DNA of 64,000 nt from an uncultured Faecalibacterium sp. (GCA_934533135.1 CAKTBG010000002.1:119004-183003), one strand, 5' to 3'; positions 8,701 through 18,736 are shown, counted from the first letter of the stretch. Made by a program: numbers and translations. Notes: generated from the sequence alone by a model not told the origin.

Positions 8701-10322
8701 CTGGTGGAGGTGACGACCTTCTCCCGGATGGCGTCGATGGGCGGGTTGGTGACCTGCGCGAACCGCTGCTTGAAATAGTTGAAAAGCGGCGGGTGCTGGT
8801 CGCTGAGGACGGCCAGCGGGGTATCGGTGCCCATGGCACCCGACGGCTCAGCACCCAGCCGGGCCATGGGGAGCATGATGTTGTTGACCTCTTCGTACTT
8901 GTAGCCAAACACCTTCTGCAGGCGGGTCAGCTCGTCGTTGGTGTAAGAGGGCACTTTGATGTTGGGGATCTTGAGCTTTTTCAGCTCCACCAGATTCCGG
9001 TCGATCCACTCGCCGTAGGGCTCGCGGCTGGCGTAGTATTCCTTCAGCTTTTCGTCGTCTACGACGGCCCCCTTGACGGTATCCACCAGCAGCATCTTGC
9101 CCGGGCGGAGACGGTCTTTGACCAGAATGTTTTCCGGCGCACAGGGCAGCACGCCGACCTCGGAGGAGAGGATCATCCGGCCATCCTTGGTGATGTAGTA
9201 GCGGCTGGGGCGCAGACCGTTGCGGTCCAGCACGGCACCCACCACATCGCCATCCGAGAAGAGGATGGCGGCAGGGCCGTCCCACGGCTCCAGCATGGTG
9301 GCATAATACTGGTAGAAATCCCGCTTTTTCTGGCTGATGTTCTTGTTGTTCTCCCACGGCTCCGGGATGGTGATCATCACGGCCAGCGGCAGATCCATGC
9401 CGTTCATTACCATGAATTCCAGCGCGTTGTCCAGCATGGCGGAGTCGGAGCCGGAGGTATTGATGATGGGCAGGATCTTGTTCATATCCTCCCGCATGAT
9501 GCTGCTGGAGATGGCTTCCTCCCGCGCCAGCATTGCGTCGGTGTTGCCCTTGATGGTGTTGATCTCGCCGTTGTGCAGGATGAACCGGTTGGGGTGGGCA
9601 CGCATCCAGCTGGGGTTGGTGTTGGTGGAGAAGCGGCTGTGTACCATGCCGATGGCGGATTCATAGTCGGGATCCTGCAGGTCGGCATAGAACAGACGCA
9701 GATCGTGGACGAGGAACATCCCCTTGTACACGATGGTGCGGCTGGACAGGCTGGGCACATAAGTGCCGTTGCTGGCCTGCTCAAAGACCCGGCGGACGAT
9801 GTAGAGCTTGCGGTCAAAGTCGATGCCCTTGCTTACCTTGGCAGGCTTTTTGATGAAGCACTGCCAGATGGCGGGCATACAATCGCGGGCTTTCTGCCCC
9901 ACGGCGTCCGGGTTGACCGGCACCTTGCGCCATGCCAGAAACTCCAGCCCTTCCTTGCGGGTCACCAGCTCAAACAGCTTCATGGCCTGTGCCCGCAGAT
10001 GCTCGTTCTGCGGGAAGAAGAACATACCCACGCCGTATTCGCGCTCGTTGCCGATGCGGATGTTCATCTCGTCGGCGATCTTCGAGAAAAACTTGTGGCT
10101 GATCTGCAGCATGATGCCGACGCCGTCGCCGGTCTTGCCCTCGGCATCCTTGCCGGCGCGGTGCTCCAGCTGCTCCACGATGGACAAGGCATCGCTGACG
10201 GTCTGGTGGCTCTTGCGGCCTTTGATGTCCACCACGGCACCGATGCCGCAGGCGTCGTGCTCAAAGTGGGGGTCATACAGGCCGATGGGCGATTTCTGCT
10301 CTGTAAATTGATCCATTGACAT
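5781..10322 (-). CDS. gltB: Glutamate synthase large subunit
   Basis: This 1513-residue ferredoxin/NADPH-GOGAT alpha subunit hydrolyses glutamine in a class II amidotransferase domain and makes glutamate in an FMN TIM-barrel. The nucleophile is Cys25 in HDACGIGAV, so about 24 residues would precede a mature N-terminal Cys if the protein is processed as in E. coli. The 3Fe-4S cluster segment reads CNLDTCPMGICTQN. A C-terminal GXGXG beta-helix follows (GDCNDYMGKGLSGG). I use the ATG at 10322, preceded by AAGGATGG. A second ATG two codons later is possible. gltD follows after 12 nt. Expression is probably controlled at the leader terminator upstream. Confidence 0.95.
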   Translation of the reverse strand: MSMDQFTEQKSPIGLYDPHFEHDACGIGAVVDIKGRKSHQTVSDALSIVEQLEHRAGKDAEGKTGDGVGIMLQISHKFFSKIADEMNIRIGNEREYGVGMFFFPQNEHLRAQAMKLFELVTRKEGLEFLAWRKVPVNPDAVGQKARDCMPAIWQCFIKKPAKVSKGIDFDRKLYIVRRVFEQASNGTYVPSLSSRTIVYKGMFLVHDLRLFYADLQDPDYESAIGMVHSRFSTNTNPSWMRAHPNRFILHNGEINTIKGNTDAMLAREEAISSSIMREDMNKILPIINTSGSDSAMLDNALEFMVMNGMDLPLAVMITIPEPWENNKNISQKKRDFYQYYATMLEPWDGPAAILFSDGDVVGAVLDRNGLRPSRYYITKDGRMILSSEVGVLPCAPENILVKDRLRPGKMLLVDTVKGAVVDDEKLKEYYASREPYGEWIDRNLVELKKLKIPNIKVPSYTNDELTRLQKVFGYKYEEVNNIMLPMARLGAEPSGAMGTDTPLAVLSDQHPPLFNYFKQRFAQVTNPPIDAIREKVVTSTSVYVGAHGNLLEDKPENCKVLKVHNPILTSTDLLKIRYMNVPGFKVATVSINYYKNTSLEKAIDRVFLEVDRAYKEGANIIILSDRDVDEYHVTIPSLLAVSAVSQYLIRTKKSTALALILESAEPHEVHHFATLLGYGACAVNPYLAHETIGELIDQGLLDKDYYAAVDDYDKAVLNGIVKIASKMGISTIQSYQSSQIFEAVGISKEVIDKYFTGTVSRVGGIDLEDIQADVEAQHNAAFDPLGLDINMELDDAGAHKFRSGKEEHLFNPQTIYLFQKACFTKDYAAFKQFTHTVDNMGKEGVHLRSLLDFNYDPNGGIPLEEVEPVESIVKRFKGAAMSYGALSSEAHETIAIALNRLGGRSNTGEGGEPEERYHSESNSKIKQVASARFGVTSKYLVSADEIQIKLAQGAKPGEGGNLPGAKVYPWIAKTRHSTTGVGLISPPPHHDIYSIEDLAELIYDLKNANRNANINVKLVSEAGVGTIAAGVAKGGAQVILVSGYDGGTGAAPRTSIKNAGLPWELGIAETHQTLILNGLRSRVRIESDSKLLSGRDVAISCMLGAEEFGFGTSLLMCEGCVMMRVCNLDTCPMGICTQNPELRKNFRGKPEYIINYLTFVAEELREYMAKLGVRTIDELVGRTDLLHVKPSAPGSRAAKMNLDCILHNPAIANSNVHFVKEDTYDFHLENTPDMRVLMKKFKLNSKNPQSVTLEVSNVDRAFGAIFGSEITRKYGNSLPDDVYTANCIGAGGQSFGAFIPKGLTLKLTGDCNDYMGKGLSGGKIVVRPPENITYKPEENIITGNVALYGATSGKAFISGVAGERFCVRNSGATAVVEGVGDHGCEYMTGGTVVVLGQTGKNFAAGMTGGIAYVLDENWDFYQRVNKETVSLEPVEHKYDVATLKELIREHVELTGSPRGKEILDNFSEFLPKFKKVLPYDYDRMLRVIASMEERGLDGEQAQIEAFYAVQKNK

Positions 10323-10390
10323 TTCCCATCCTTATTTCTGAAATCCTCTGTGCGTCTGCGGGCGGCACATTCCGCCCCGCAGCCCGAAAC

Positions 10391-10440
10391 AAAAAGAAAC
10401 GGCGTTCCAGAAGAGTCACGCTGACCCTGCTGGAACGCCG
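10391..10440 (-). terminator. Leader terminator (attenuator candidate) upstream of gltB
   Basis: The minus-strand arms CGGCGTTCCAG (complement of 10430-10440) and CTGGAACGCCG (10400-10410) enclose a second, inner stem AGGGTCA/TGACTCT. The near-continuous hairpin of about 18 bp is followed by TTTCTTTTTG. It sits between the gltB promoter and the gltB start, some 80 nt before the ATG, so transcripts started there must read through it. Confidence 0.8.
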
Positions 10441-10456
10441 TTGTTCCGATAGAACT

Positions 10457-10484
10457 ATTATACTGAACACTGAAAAATCTTCAA
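10457..10484 (-). promoter_or_regulatory. Promoter of gltBD
   Basis: Minus-strand -35 TTGAAG (10479-10484), a 16-nt spacer and -10 TATAAT (10457-10462). The predicted start of transcription is about 20 nt before the leader terminator hairpin. Confidence 0.75.
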
Positions 10485-10568
10485 GTGACAGTTGCACCAA
10501 ACGTTTGCACCCACAGAAACTTCTTCTTGTGTAAAACGAACACGAAGGGTGGGAATGCGTACGACTTT

Positions 10569-12173
10569 TCAGGTTTTTCCCTTCAGACAGGCGGCGAGGT
10601 CGGCCTCCGGCGTGGTGATCGGCATGAGGTTGTACTTTTGTTGCAGAGCGGCGGCGACGCCCGGCGAAACGAAGGCTGGAAGAGTCGGCCCGAGCCGGAT
10701 GTTCCGGATGCCGAGGGCCAGCAACGCCATCAAGATACAGACGGCTTTCTGCTCAAACCAGCAAAGGATGAGGGAGAGCGGAAGCTCGTTGACCGGGCAG
10801 TCGAAGGCATCCGCCAACGCCAGCGCGATCCGGATCGCACTGTACGCGTCGTTGCACTGACCGACATCGAGGATACGGGGCAGGCCGGCCACCGTACCCA
10901 GCGGCAGGTCGTTGAGCCGGAATTTGCCGCAGGCCAGCGTCAGGATGACGGTGTCCGGCGGGGTCAGCTTGGCGAACTCGGTGTAGTAGCGGCGGCTGGA
11001 CCGGGTGCCGTCGCAGCCGCCAATCAGGAAGAAATGCCGGATCTTGCCCGCTTTCACGGCCTTCACGATCTCGCCGGCGTGTTCCAGCACGGCATGGTGG
11101 GCAAAACCGGTCACGACCGACTTGCCGCCGTTCATGCCGGGCATCCGGGTGTCCTCGGGGTAGCCGCCCAGCTCCAAGGCTTTGGCGATGAGGGGCGAAA
11201 AATCCCGGTCCTCGCCGATGTGCTGTACGCCCGGGTAGGAGACCACCGAGGTGGTGAACACCCGATCCGCATAGCTGGCGCGCAGCGGCATGATGCAGTT
11301 TGTGGTGAAGAGGATGGGCGCGGGGATGTCCTCAAACTCCCGCTGCTGGTTCTGCCATGCGGTGCCGAAGTTGCCTTTCAGGTGGGGAAAACGCTGCTTC
11401 AGCTCCGGATAGCCGTGGGCGGGCAGCATTTCCGAGTGGGTGTAGATGTTGACGCCTTTGCCCTCGGTCTGTTCCAACAGGCGTTTCATATCGTAGAGGT
11501 CGTGGCCGGATATGACGATGAAAGGCCCTTTCTCGATGGTGAGCGGCACTTCCACTGGTTCCGGCTCGCCGAAGGATCCGGTGTTGGCCTTGTCCAGAAG
11601 CTCCATCACCCGATAGGCCATCAGGCCGGTGGTGTGGACCAGCGCGAAGAGCTTCTCTTTGTCGGTCTCATGGGCCAGATCCCGCAGGGCAGTGCAGAAA
11701 AATCGGTCGAGTTCGCCGTCCGTATAGCCCAGCACCTGCGCGTGGTAGGCATAAGCCGCCATGCCCCGCAGCCCGAACAGCACAAAAGACCGCAGGCTCC
11801 GCCGGTCTTCATCCGGATCGTGCCAGAGCTGAGTCATGTCGTAGTCCGGCATCGGCTCCGGCACGATGGGCGCAGCCAGCAGCACATCCTGCTTGGCGGC
11901 GCGGATCTTGGCGGTCAGCTGGGCGACGGTCTCCGGGTCAAAGTTGACGTTGGTGATGGTGGTAAACAGCCCCTCGAACAGCAGTCGCGCCTGCTGCTGC
12001 GGGATGGGGGCATCGCTGGTCGGCAATTGCGCGGCAAAGCCGATGAGCACACCGGTCAGCTCGTCCTGTGCTGCCGCAGTCTTGGCGGATTTGCCGCAGA
12101 CACCGGCGTTTCCCGTGCAGGCGGTGCAGTTGGCGGCCTGCTCACATTGAAAACAAAACATTCTCTCATCCAT
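10569..12173 (-). CDS. hcp: Hydroxylamine reductase / hybrid-cluster protein
   Basis: This 534-residue hybrid-cluster protein reduces hydroxylamine to ammonia in vitro and is linked to NO and nitrosative-stress handling in anaerobes. The N-terminal cluster cysteines are visible in CFQCEQAANC and GVC. The hybrid-cluster region shows GGCDGTRSSR and ACGKFRLNDL. The ATG at 12173 (MDERMFCFQ) follows AGAGGG. Frames starting further upstream would run into the gdhA terminator. No hcr-type reductase gene is adjacent. The neighbours gdhA and gltBD, on the same strand, suggest that its ammonia feeds glutamate synthesis, which is an inference. No clear terminator follows it. Confidence 0.93.
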   Translation of the reverse strand: MDERMFCFQCEQAANCTACTGNAGVCGKSAKTAAAQDELTGVLIGFAAQLPTSDAPIPQQQARLLFEGLFTTITNVNFDPETVAQLTAKIRAAKQDVLLAAPIVPEPMPDYDMTQLWHDPDEDRRSLRSFVLFGLRGMAAYAYHAQVLGYTDGELDRFFCTALRDLAHETDKEKLFALVHTTGLMAYRVMELLDKANTGSFGEPEPVEVPLTIEKGPFIVISGHDLYDMKRLLEQTEGKGVNIYTHSEMLPAHGYPELKQRFPHLKGNFGTAWQNQQREFEDIPAPILFTTNCIMPLRASYADRVFTTSVVSYPGVQHIGEDRDFSPLIAKALELGGYPEDTRMPGMNGGKSVVTGFAHHAVLEHAGEIVKAVKAGKIRHFFLIGGCDGTRSSRRYYTEFAKLTPPDTVILTLACGKFRLNDLPLGTVAGLPRILDVGQCNDAYSAIRIALALADAFDCPVNELPLSLILCWFEQKAVCILMALLALGIRNIRLGPTLPAFVSPGVAAALQQKYNLMPITTPEADLAACLKGKT

Positions 12174-12192
12174 GCAGGATCCCTCTTTTCTT

Positions 12193-12211
12193 GTACTGAG
12201 GATACTGAGGA
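12193..12211. repeat. Tandem 9-bp repeat upstream of hcp
   Basis: Two adjacent copies of TACTGAGGA lie just upstream of the hcp ribosome-binding site, followed by a related CAGTA. They could be an operator for a redox or NO regulator, but no known site is recognised. Confidence 0.3.
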
Positions 12212-12240
12212 CAGTATGGACGAAAGATGCGGGGAGTATA

Positions 12241-12283
12241 CAAAAAGAGCTGTGCTCCATTCCGAAGCACAGCTCTTAAAAAA
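12241..12283 (-). terminator. Intrinsic terminator of gdhA
   Basis: Perfect 12-bp arms at 12245-12256 (AAGAGCTGTGCT) and 12266-12277 are followed on the minus strand by TTTTTG. The plus-strand side also has an A/T run, so it may work in both directions. Confidence 0.88.
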
Positions 12284-12290
12284 TCCGATC

Positions 12291-13670
<1,380 letters not shown>

Positions 13671-13807
13671 CTACATGATATGGAACCACAGCGGCCGCTC
13701 TGATGGGCTGTGAATGTTCCGCCGCACAGCAGGAACGCCCAGACAGAAACGCAGGCCGTACTTCCTTTCGATCGTACATCCGGAGCAATGCCCCGAACCA
13801 CTTTGTT

Positions 13808-13836
13808 ATTATAAAGCTTTGCCCTCCGTTTGACAA
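13808..13836 (-). promoter_or_regulatory. Promoter of gdhA
   Basis: Minus-strand -35 TTGTCA (13831-13836), a 17-nt spacer and -10 TATAAT (13808-13813). The leader that follows is about 155 nt long and holds no hairpin I can assign to a known riboregulator. Confidence 0.75.
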
Positions 13837-13920
13837 GAGGATAGATTGGGAATGCTCGCAGAAAATCTTTCAAAAAAACTGTACAAAACATGAAAATGCT
13901 TCATAAAACGAAGAAAGACA

Positions 13921-13963
13921 TCAAAAACCGCGCAGAACCTTGCTTTTTGAAAGTTCTGCGCGG
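13921..13963 (-). terminator. Intrinsic terminator of the Mrp gene
   Basis: Perfect 11-bp arms CCGCGCAGAAC (13928-13938) and GTTCTGCGCGG (13953-13963) are followed on the minus strand by TTTTTGATG. Confidence 0.88.
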
Positions 13964-13992
13964 CGGGATTTCTTGAAATAAGAAGGATTTTT

Positions 13993-14841
13993 TTACTTCT
14001 TCAGCAGCTTCTCGCAGGCGTCGGCGGCACCCTCAAGGTACTGGCCGCCGTAGGTCTCGATCCTGCCGGCGTCGGACAACGCGGCCAGCTGCGGGTCGAT
14101 GGGGCACTTGGCCAGCACCGGCAGGTGATGCTTGGCTGCGACTTCGTCCACATGGCTGTCGCCGAACACGTTGATGTGCTTGCCGCAGTCGGGGCAGACG
14201 ACGTAGCTCATGTTCTCGACGATGCCCAGCATGGGAACCTTCATCATCTCGGCCATGTTGACGGCCTTGGCGACGATCATACTGACCAGCTCCTGCGGGC
14301 TGGCGACGACCACGATGCCGTCCACGGGCAGGCTCTGGAAGACGGTCAGCGGCACATCGCCGGTTCCCGGAGGCATATCGACAAACAGGAAGTCCACGTC
14401 CTTCCAGACCACATCGGTCCAGAACTGCTTGACGGCACCGGCAATGACCGGGCCGCGCCAGACCACGGGATCTTCTTCGTTTTCCACCAGAAGATTGATG
14501 CTCATCACATCGATCCCCATCCGGCTCTGGATGGGCCAGCAGCCCTTTTCGTCGGCCATGGCACGGCCATGGATGCCAAACAGCTTCGGGATGGACGGGC
14601 CGGTGATGTCGGCGTCCAGAATGCCGCAGTGGTAGCCGCGGCGCGCCATGGCGCAGGCCAGCAGTGCGCTGGTCATGCTTTTGCCGACGCCGCCTTTGCC
14701 GGACACAACGCCGATGACCTTTTTGACGCTGCTGTTGGGGTTGGGGGCATCGTGCTGGGGTGCTGCATTGCGGGAAGAACACGCTGCACTGCAGCTGGAG
14801 CAGTCATGGGTACATTCTTCGCTCATTCTCTCGTTGCGCAC
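13993..14841 (-). CDS. Mrp/NBP35-type P-loop ATPase, Fe-S cluster carrier
   Basis: This 282-residue ATPase is of the Mrp/ApbC/NBP35 group, which binds and delivers Fe-S clusters to apoproteins in the cytoplasm. Visible features are a Cys-rich N-terminus (CTHDCSSCSAAC), the deviant Walker A GKGGVGKS, FVDMPPGTGD, and the paired-Cys bridging motif CPDC near the C-terminus. The frame can start at GTG (14841) or at an ATG five codons later. Neither has a well-placed ribosome-binding site, and an AAGGAGG lies about 28 nt upstream of the GTG, so the true start is uncertain. It is divergent from the flippase gene and has its own promoter and terminator. Confidence 0.88.
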   Translation of the reverse strand: MRNERMSEECTHDCSSCSAACSSRNAAPQHDAPNPNSSVKKVIGVVSGKGGVGKSMTSALLACAMARRGYHCGILDADITGPSIPKLFGIHGRAMADEKGCWPIQSRMGIDVMSINLLVENEEDPVVWRGPVIAGAVKQFWTDVVWKDVDFLFVDMPPGTGDVPLTVFQSLPVDGIVVVASPQELVSMIVAKAVNMAEMMKVPMLGIVENMSYVVCPDCGKHINVFGDSHVDEVAAKHHLPVLAKCPIDPQLAALSDAGRIETYGGQYLEGAADACEKLLKK

Positions 14842-14919
14842 AGGTACGGGCAGGCCAGGCTGTGCGCTTCCTCCTTGTTATTTGATGAAAAGGCGTTGCC
14901 GCCCTTATGACCATTTTTT

Positions 14920-14948
14920 ATCATACCATAAAACCAGAAGGAAAACAA
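14920..14948 (-). promoter_or_regulatory. Promoter of the Mrp gene
   Basis: Minus-strand -35 TTGTTT (14943-14948), a 17-nt spacer and -10 TATGAT (14920-14925). Confidence 0.6.
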
Positions 14949-15052
14949 CCCACGCAGTTGCTCCTCTTTTCCAAAGCCGGGTTGCTGCGGGCATAAAATC
15001 GGCGGCCGCCCGCATACACTGAACCGGGAAAGCCGGGAAGGGGGAGCACGGG

Positions 15053-16666
15053 ATGCGGCGGAGCTATCTGAAAAACGCAGCCCTCATGACCGGAGCCGAT
15101 GTGCTGCTCCGGCTGGCCGGAATGGGGCTGCGCATCTATCTGGCGTATGCGCTGGGCGGCGAGGGAATGGGGCTGTACCAGCTGGTGCTGGCGGTCTATT
15201 CCCTCTTTGTCACACTGGCGACGGCGGGCGTTTCGGTGGCGGCGACCCGTTTGATGGCGGAAGAACTCAGCCACAGCCGAGCCGAGGCTCGCGGGATGCT
15301 GGTGCGGCTTCTGGCCGCCGGGCTGGGGCTGGGATCGGCGGCGATGGGGGCACAGTTCGGGCTGGCGGGGCTGGCCGCGCAATGGTGGCTGGGCGATCTC
15401 CGGGGCGCGGCGGCACTCCGGATGGCGGCTTTTGGCCTGCCGTGGATGGCGGTTTCGGCGGTGCTGCGCGGGTTCTTCATTGCCCGGCGGCGGGTCGAAC
15501 CCAATGTGGTCAGCCAGCTGGGGGAGCAGACCGTCCGCGTGGCGGTGATCTGCTTTGTCTTGGAGCGGGTGCAGGCGGCAGATGCGGGAACAAAATGCGC
15601 GGCGGTGCTGGCAGCAACGGCCATCAGCGAGGCGGTCTCGACGAGTGTGATGCTGCTGTTTTACCGGCGGGAGGCGGCACGGTGCTTTGCCGGGCAGGGC
15701 GCGGTCCGCCCGCAGGAGCCGACCCGAAGGCTCTGGGAGATCCTGTGGCCGGTGGAGGGCGGACGCTGTTTGTCCAGCGCACTCCACACGGCGGAAAATA
15801 TGCTGGTGCCCGCCTGCCTGACCGTCTGGCTGGCGGCAGAAGGACTCGGTGGCAGGGAAGAGGCGGTGACGCAATACGGCTGTTTAAAAGGTATGGCACT
15901 TCCGCTGCTGACGTTTCCATTCGGCTTACTGGGGAGTCTGGCCGTTTTGCTGATGCCGGAGATCACACAGGCGCACATCCGGGGCGAAACGCGCCGACTG
16001 CAACAGCTGCTCGACCGGATGTTCCGGCTGACGGGATACTTCTCGGCCTTGGCAGGCGCAGCTTTCTGGGTCTGGGGCAGGCCGCTGGCGTGGATGCTCT
16101 ACCGCAGCGAGGAAGCGGGCTTCTATCTGGAAGTTTTAGGCCCGGTGCTGCCGCTGCTCTCCCTCGAGAGCATGGTGGACGGGGCGATGAAAGGGATCGG
16201 GGAACAGCGGGCGGAGTTCCGGTACAGCGTCTGGAACTCCGTGTTCCGGATCGCCGGGGTCATGCTGCTTCTGCCGCAGTTCGGGATGAAAGGCTTCCTC
16301 GGGGTGATCCTGCTGTCGGCCTGCTATACCTGTGCGGCCAACACCGGCCGGCTGCTTCGCTGCTGCGCCATGAAGCCGCTGGTGGGGCGGTGGCTGGGCG
16401 CACCGGCGTTGGCCGCAATGCTCTCGGCAGGGGCGGGGATCCTGCTCCGGCAGGGGCTCTCCGGCCTTCTGGCGGGGAACGGGCTTCTGCCGCTGGCCGC
16501 GATCGCGCTGGGCGGGAGCGGGATGTGCGCGGTCTATCTTGCAGCGGCGTGGCCGCTGGGGTTGGGGCAGGAGATCCGGGAGATCCTCCGGCAGGAGCGG
16601 AAGGTTGAAAAAACGATGAAAAATGCGGGGAATGCGGAATCTTCTGGACACCGGAAGAAGAATTGA
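15053..16666 (+). CDS. SpoVB/MurJ-like lipid-linked oligosaccharide flippase
   Basis: This 537-residue protein has about 12-14 hydrophobic segments and belongs to the polysaccharide-transport branch of the MOP superfamily, near stage V sporulation protein B. Such proteins flip lipid-linked cell-wall or polysaccharide precursors across the membrane. The N-terminus (NAALMTGADVLLRLAGMGLR, then GGEGMGLYQL) is typical of the SpoVB group. The ATG at 15053 follows GGGGGAG. The next gene makes nucleotide sugars, so a role in surface glycans is as likely as one in spore cortex. A promoter for that next gene lies inside its 3' end. Confidence 0.82.
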   Translation: MRRSYLKNAALMTGADVLLRLAGMGLRIYLAYALGGEGMGLYQLVLAVYSLFVTLATAGVSVAATRLMAEELSHSRAEARGMLVRLLAAGLGLGSAAMGAQFGLAGLAAQWWLGDLRGAAALRMAAFGLPWMAVSAVLRGFFIARRRVEPNVVSQLGEQTVRVAVICFVLERVQAADAGTKCAAVLAATAISEAVSTSVMLLFYRREAARCFAGQGAVRPQEPTRRLWEILWPVEGGRCLSSALHTAENMLVPACLTVWLAAEGLGGREEAVTQYGCLKGMALPLLTFPFGLLGSLAVLLMPEITQAHIRGETRRLQQLLDRMFRLTGYFSALAGAAFWVWGRPLAWMLYRSEEAGFYLEVLGPVLPLLSLESMVDGAMKGIGEQRAEFRYSVWNSVFRIAGVMLLLPQFGMKGFLGVILLSACYTCAANTGRLLRCCAMKPLVGRWLGAPALAAMLSAGAGILLRQGLSGLLAGNGLLPLAAIALGGSGMCAVYLAAAWPLGLGQEIREILRQERKVEKTMKNAGNAESSGHRKKN

Positions 16667-16673
16667 GTATAAT
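16645..16673 (+). promoter_or_regulatory. Promoter of the nucleotide-sugar dehydratase gene
   Basis: -35 TGGACA (16645-16650), a 17-nt spacer and -10 TATAAT (16668-16673). It overlaps the last codons of the flippase gene and gives a leader of about 100 nt. Confidence 0.7.
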
Positions 16674-16780
16674 ACAAGAGATATCATGGCGGAATAGGGT
16701 CTCCGGGCCGTCCGGAAGCCCACGCCATCGTCAAATATGGCGGCGGACAGGCTCCGCGCCGAAACAAAAGAGGACTTTTT

Positions 16781-18682
16781 GTGAAAGAACATCAAAAAAC
16801 TGCGCTGAGGATCTATGCGCGCCGGGCATTGCTGGTGCTGCTGGATGCGGCCATCGTTGCGTTCAGTTTCTACTTTGCACTGCTGCTCCGTGCAGACGGT
16901 GCAGGCAACGAAGAGATCTGGTGGCCGCACAATCTCAGCCTGCTGTATCACCATCTGCCGTGGATCGTGGCGGTCTATCTGGTCTGCTTCCTCGTGGGCG
17001 GGCTGTACTCGATCCTGTGGAAGTATGCGGGCGAGCGCGACCTGATCCGGCTGGCCGGAACGATCGCGGTTCCCACCGTCATCGTCTATGGGGTCAACCG
17101 CTGCTTCATCCACGGCGTGCTGTTCAACTCGGCCAACGCCATGGCCTCGGTCTTTATCTTCCTGCTGGTGGGCGGCAGCCGTCTGGCGTGGCGGCTCTTC
17201 CTGAACCACCCCCTCGGCGAACGGATGCGGGGCAATGCCAGCAAGGATCCCAACCGCCCGGTGATGATCGTGGGCGCGGGCGAAGCCGGTGCATGGGCCA
17301 TCAACGTCTGCAAGAGCAATCTGCTCTATGGGCATCCGGTCGTGGCGGTGGACGATGACCCCAACAAGCTGGGGCAGACCATCCACGGGGTGCCGGTCAA
17401 GGGTACGCTGGAAGAGATCCCGGCTCTGTGCGAGAAGTACGGCATCCACAGCATCATCATCGCCATCCCGACGCTGAAGGGCAGCCGCCTGAACCATGTC
17501 ATCGACCTGTGCGTATCCACCCATTGCGCGGTGCAGATCCTGAGCGACCCGCAGCTGGTGGGAGCCAATGCGCCCCAGCAGGGCGCATTCCGGGAGCTGA
17601 ACACCGCCGACTTCCTCTCCCGGGAGGAGGTCACGCTGGACACAGCCAAGATCTCCAGTTATCTGACCGGCAAGACCGTCCTCGTGACAGGCGGCGGCGG
17701 CAGCATCGGCAGCGAGCTTTGCCGACAGGTGATGAAGTTCCACCCCGGCAAGCTGCTGATCTTTGATATCTATGAAAACTGCGCCTATGAGCTTCAGATG
17801 GAACTGCAGCAGAAGTACGGCCGGGATATCCCGGTGACGGTGTTGATCGGCTCCATCCGGGATAAAAAACGGCTGGATGAAGTGTTTGAGACCTATCACC
17901 CGACGGTGGTGTTCCATGCGGCGGCGCACAAGCACGTCCCGCTGATGGAAGTCAGCCCGGCAGAGGCGGTCAAGAACAACGTCCTCGGCACCAAGAACCT
18001 GCTGGTCAGTGCCAGTGAGCACAACGTTGAGCGTCTGGTTCAGCTTTCCACCGATAAGGCGGTCAACCCCACCAGCGTCATGGGCTGCACCAAGCGGATC
18101 TGCGAGATGCTGATCCAGACCTTTGCGGGGAACACGGAGATGAAGTGCGTGGCCGTCCGCTTTGGCAATGTGCTGGGCAGCCACGGCAGCGTCATCCCGC
18201 TGTTTGAATCCCAGATCAAAAAGGGCGGCCCCGTCACCCTGACCGATGCCAACATCGAGCGGTACTTCATGACCATCCCGGAGGCGGCGCAGCTGGTGCT
18301 GCAGGCCGGTGCATTGGCCGAAAGCGGCAGCATCTATGTGCTGGATATGGGCGAGCCGGTCAAGATCATCGACCTTGCCAAGCAGCTGATCCGCTTCTAC
18401 GGCTACGAGCCGGGCGTGAATATGGAGATCAAGATCGTGGGTCTCCGTCCGGGTGAAAAGCTCTACGAGGAGCTGATGATGGACGAAGAACAGGACAAGA
18501 TGCGCCGCACGGAGCACAACAAGATCTTTGTGGCTCCGCCCCGGAACATTGATCTGGCCGTGTTCTATGAGCAGCTGCAGGCTCTGGCCAAAGCTGCCGA
18601 ATACAACGACGACGGCGTGGTGGATCAGCTGGAAAAGATGATCCCCACCTTTACCCCCACCCGGGAGAATCTGAAGCTGTAA
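16781..18682 (+). CDS. Membrane-anchored nucleotide-sugar 4,6-dehydratase (FlaA1/CapD/WbpM type)
   Basis: The 633 residues comprise about four N-terminal membrane helices, a first Rossmann-like domain (MIVGAGEAGAWA) and a C-terminal extended short-chain dehydrogenase domain (VLVTGGGGSIGSELC). The segment STDKAVNPTSVMG carries the catalytic region of the UDP-GlcNAc-type 4,6-dehydratases that start synthesis of modified amino sugars for surface polysaccharides or protein glycans. The start is GTG at 16781, preceded by AGAGG. It has its own promoter. The substrate is not certain from sequence. The adjacent flippase fits a surface-glycan pathway. Confidence 0.88.
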   Translation: MKEHQKTALRIYARRALLVLLDAAIVAFSFYFALLLRADGAGNEEIWWPHNLSLLYHHLPWIVAVYLVCFLVGGLYSILWKYAGERDLIRLAGTIAVPTVIVYGVNRCFIHGVLFNSANAMASVFIFLLVGGSRLAWRLFLNHPLGERMRGNASKDPNRPVMIVGAGEAGAWAINVCKSNLLYGHPVVAVDDDPNKLGQTIHGVPVKGTLEEIPALCEKYGIHSIIIAIPTLKGSRLNHVIDLCVSTHCAVQILSDPQLVGANAPQQGAFRELNTADFLSREEVTLDTAKISSYLTGKTVLVTGGGGSIGSELCRQVMKFHPGKLLIFDIYENCAYELQMELQQKYGRDIPVTVLIGSIRDKKRLDEVFETYHPTVVFHAAAHKHVPLMEVSPAEAVKNNVLGTKNLLVSASEHNVERLVQLSTDKAVNPTSVMGCTKRICEMLIQTFAGNTEMKCVAVRFGNVLGSHGSVIPLFESQIKKGGPVTLTDANIERYFMTIPEAAQLVLQAGALAESGSIYVLDMGEPVKIIDLAKQLIRFYGYEPGVNMEIKIVGLRPGEKLYEELMMDEEQDKMRRTEHNKIFVAPPRNIDLAVFYEQLQALAKAAEYNDDGVVDQLEKMIPTFTPTRENLKL

Positions 18683-18736
18683 TTGCTTTCGACACTGGCG
18701 CGGCTGGTGTGATTATAAAATGAGAGGGATGTATTT

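Noticed and set aside
5676..10319. A plus-strand open frame of 1547 codons antisense to gltB
   Set aside because: It mirrors gltB almost end to end, has a low-complexity Gly/Val/Asp-rich product with no motif and no ribosome-binding site. It comes from strong third-position GC bias.
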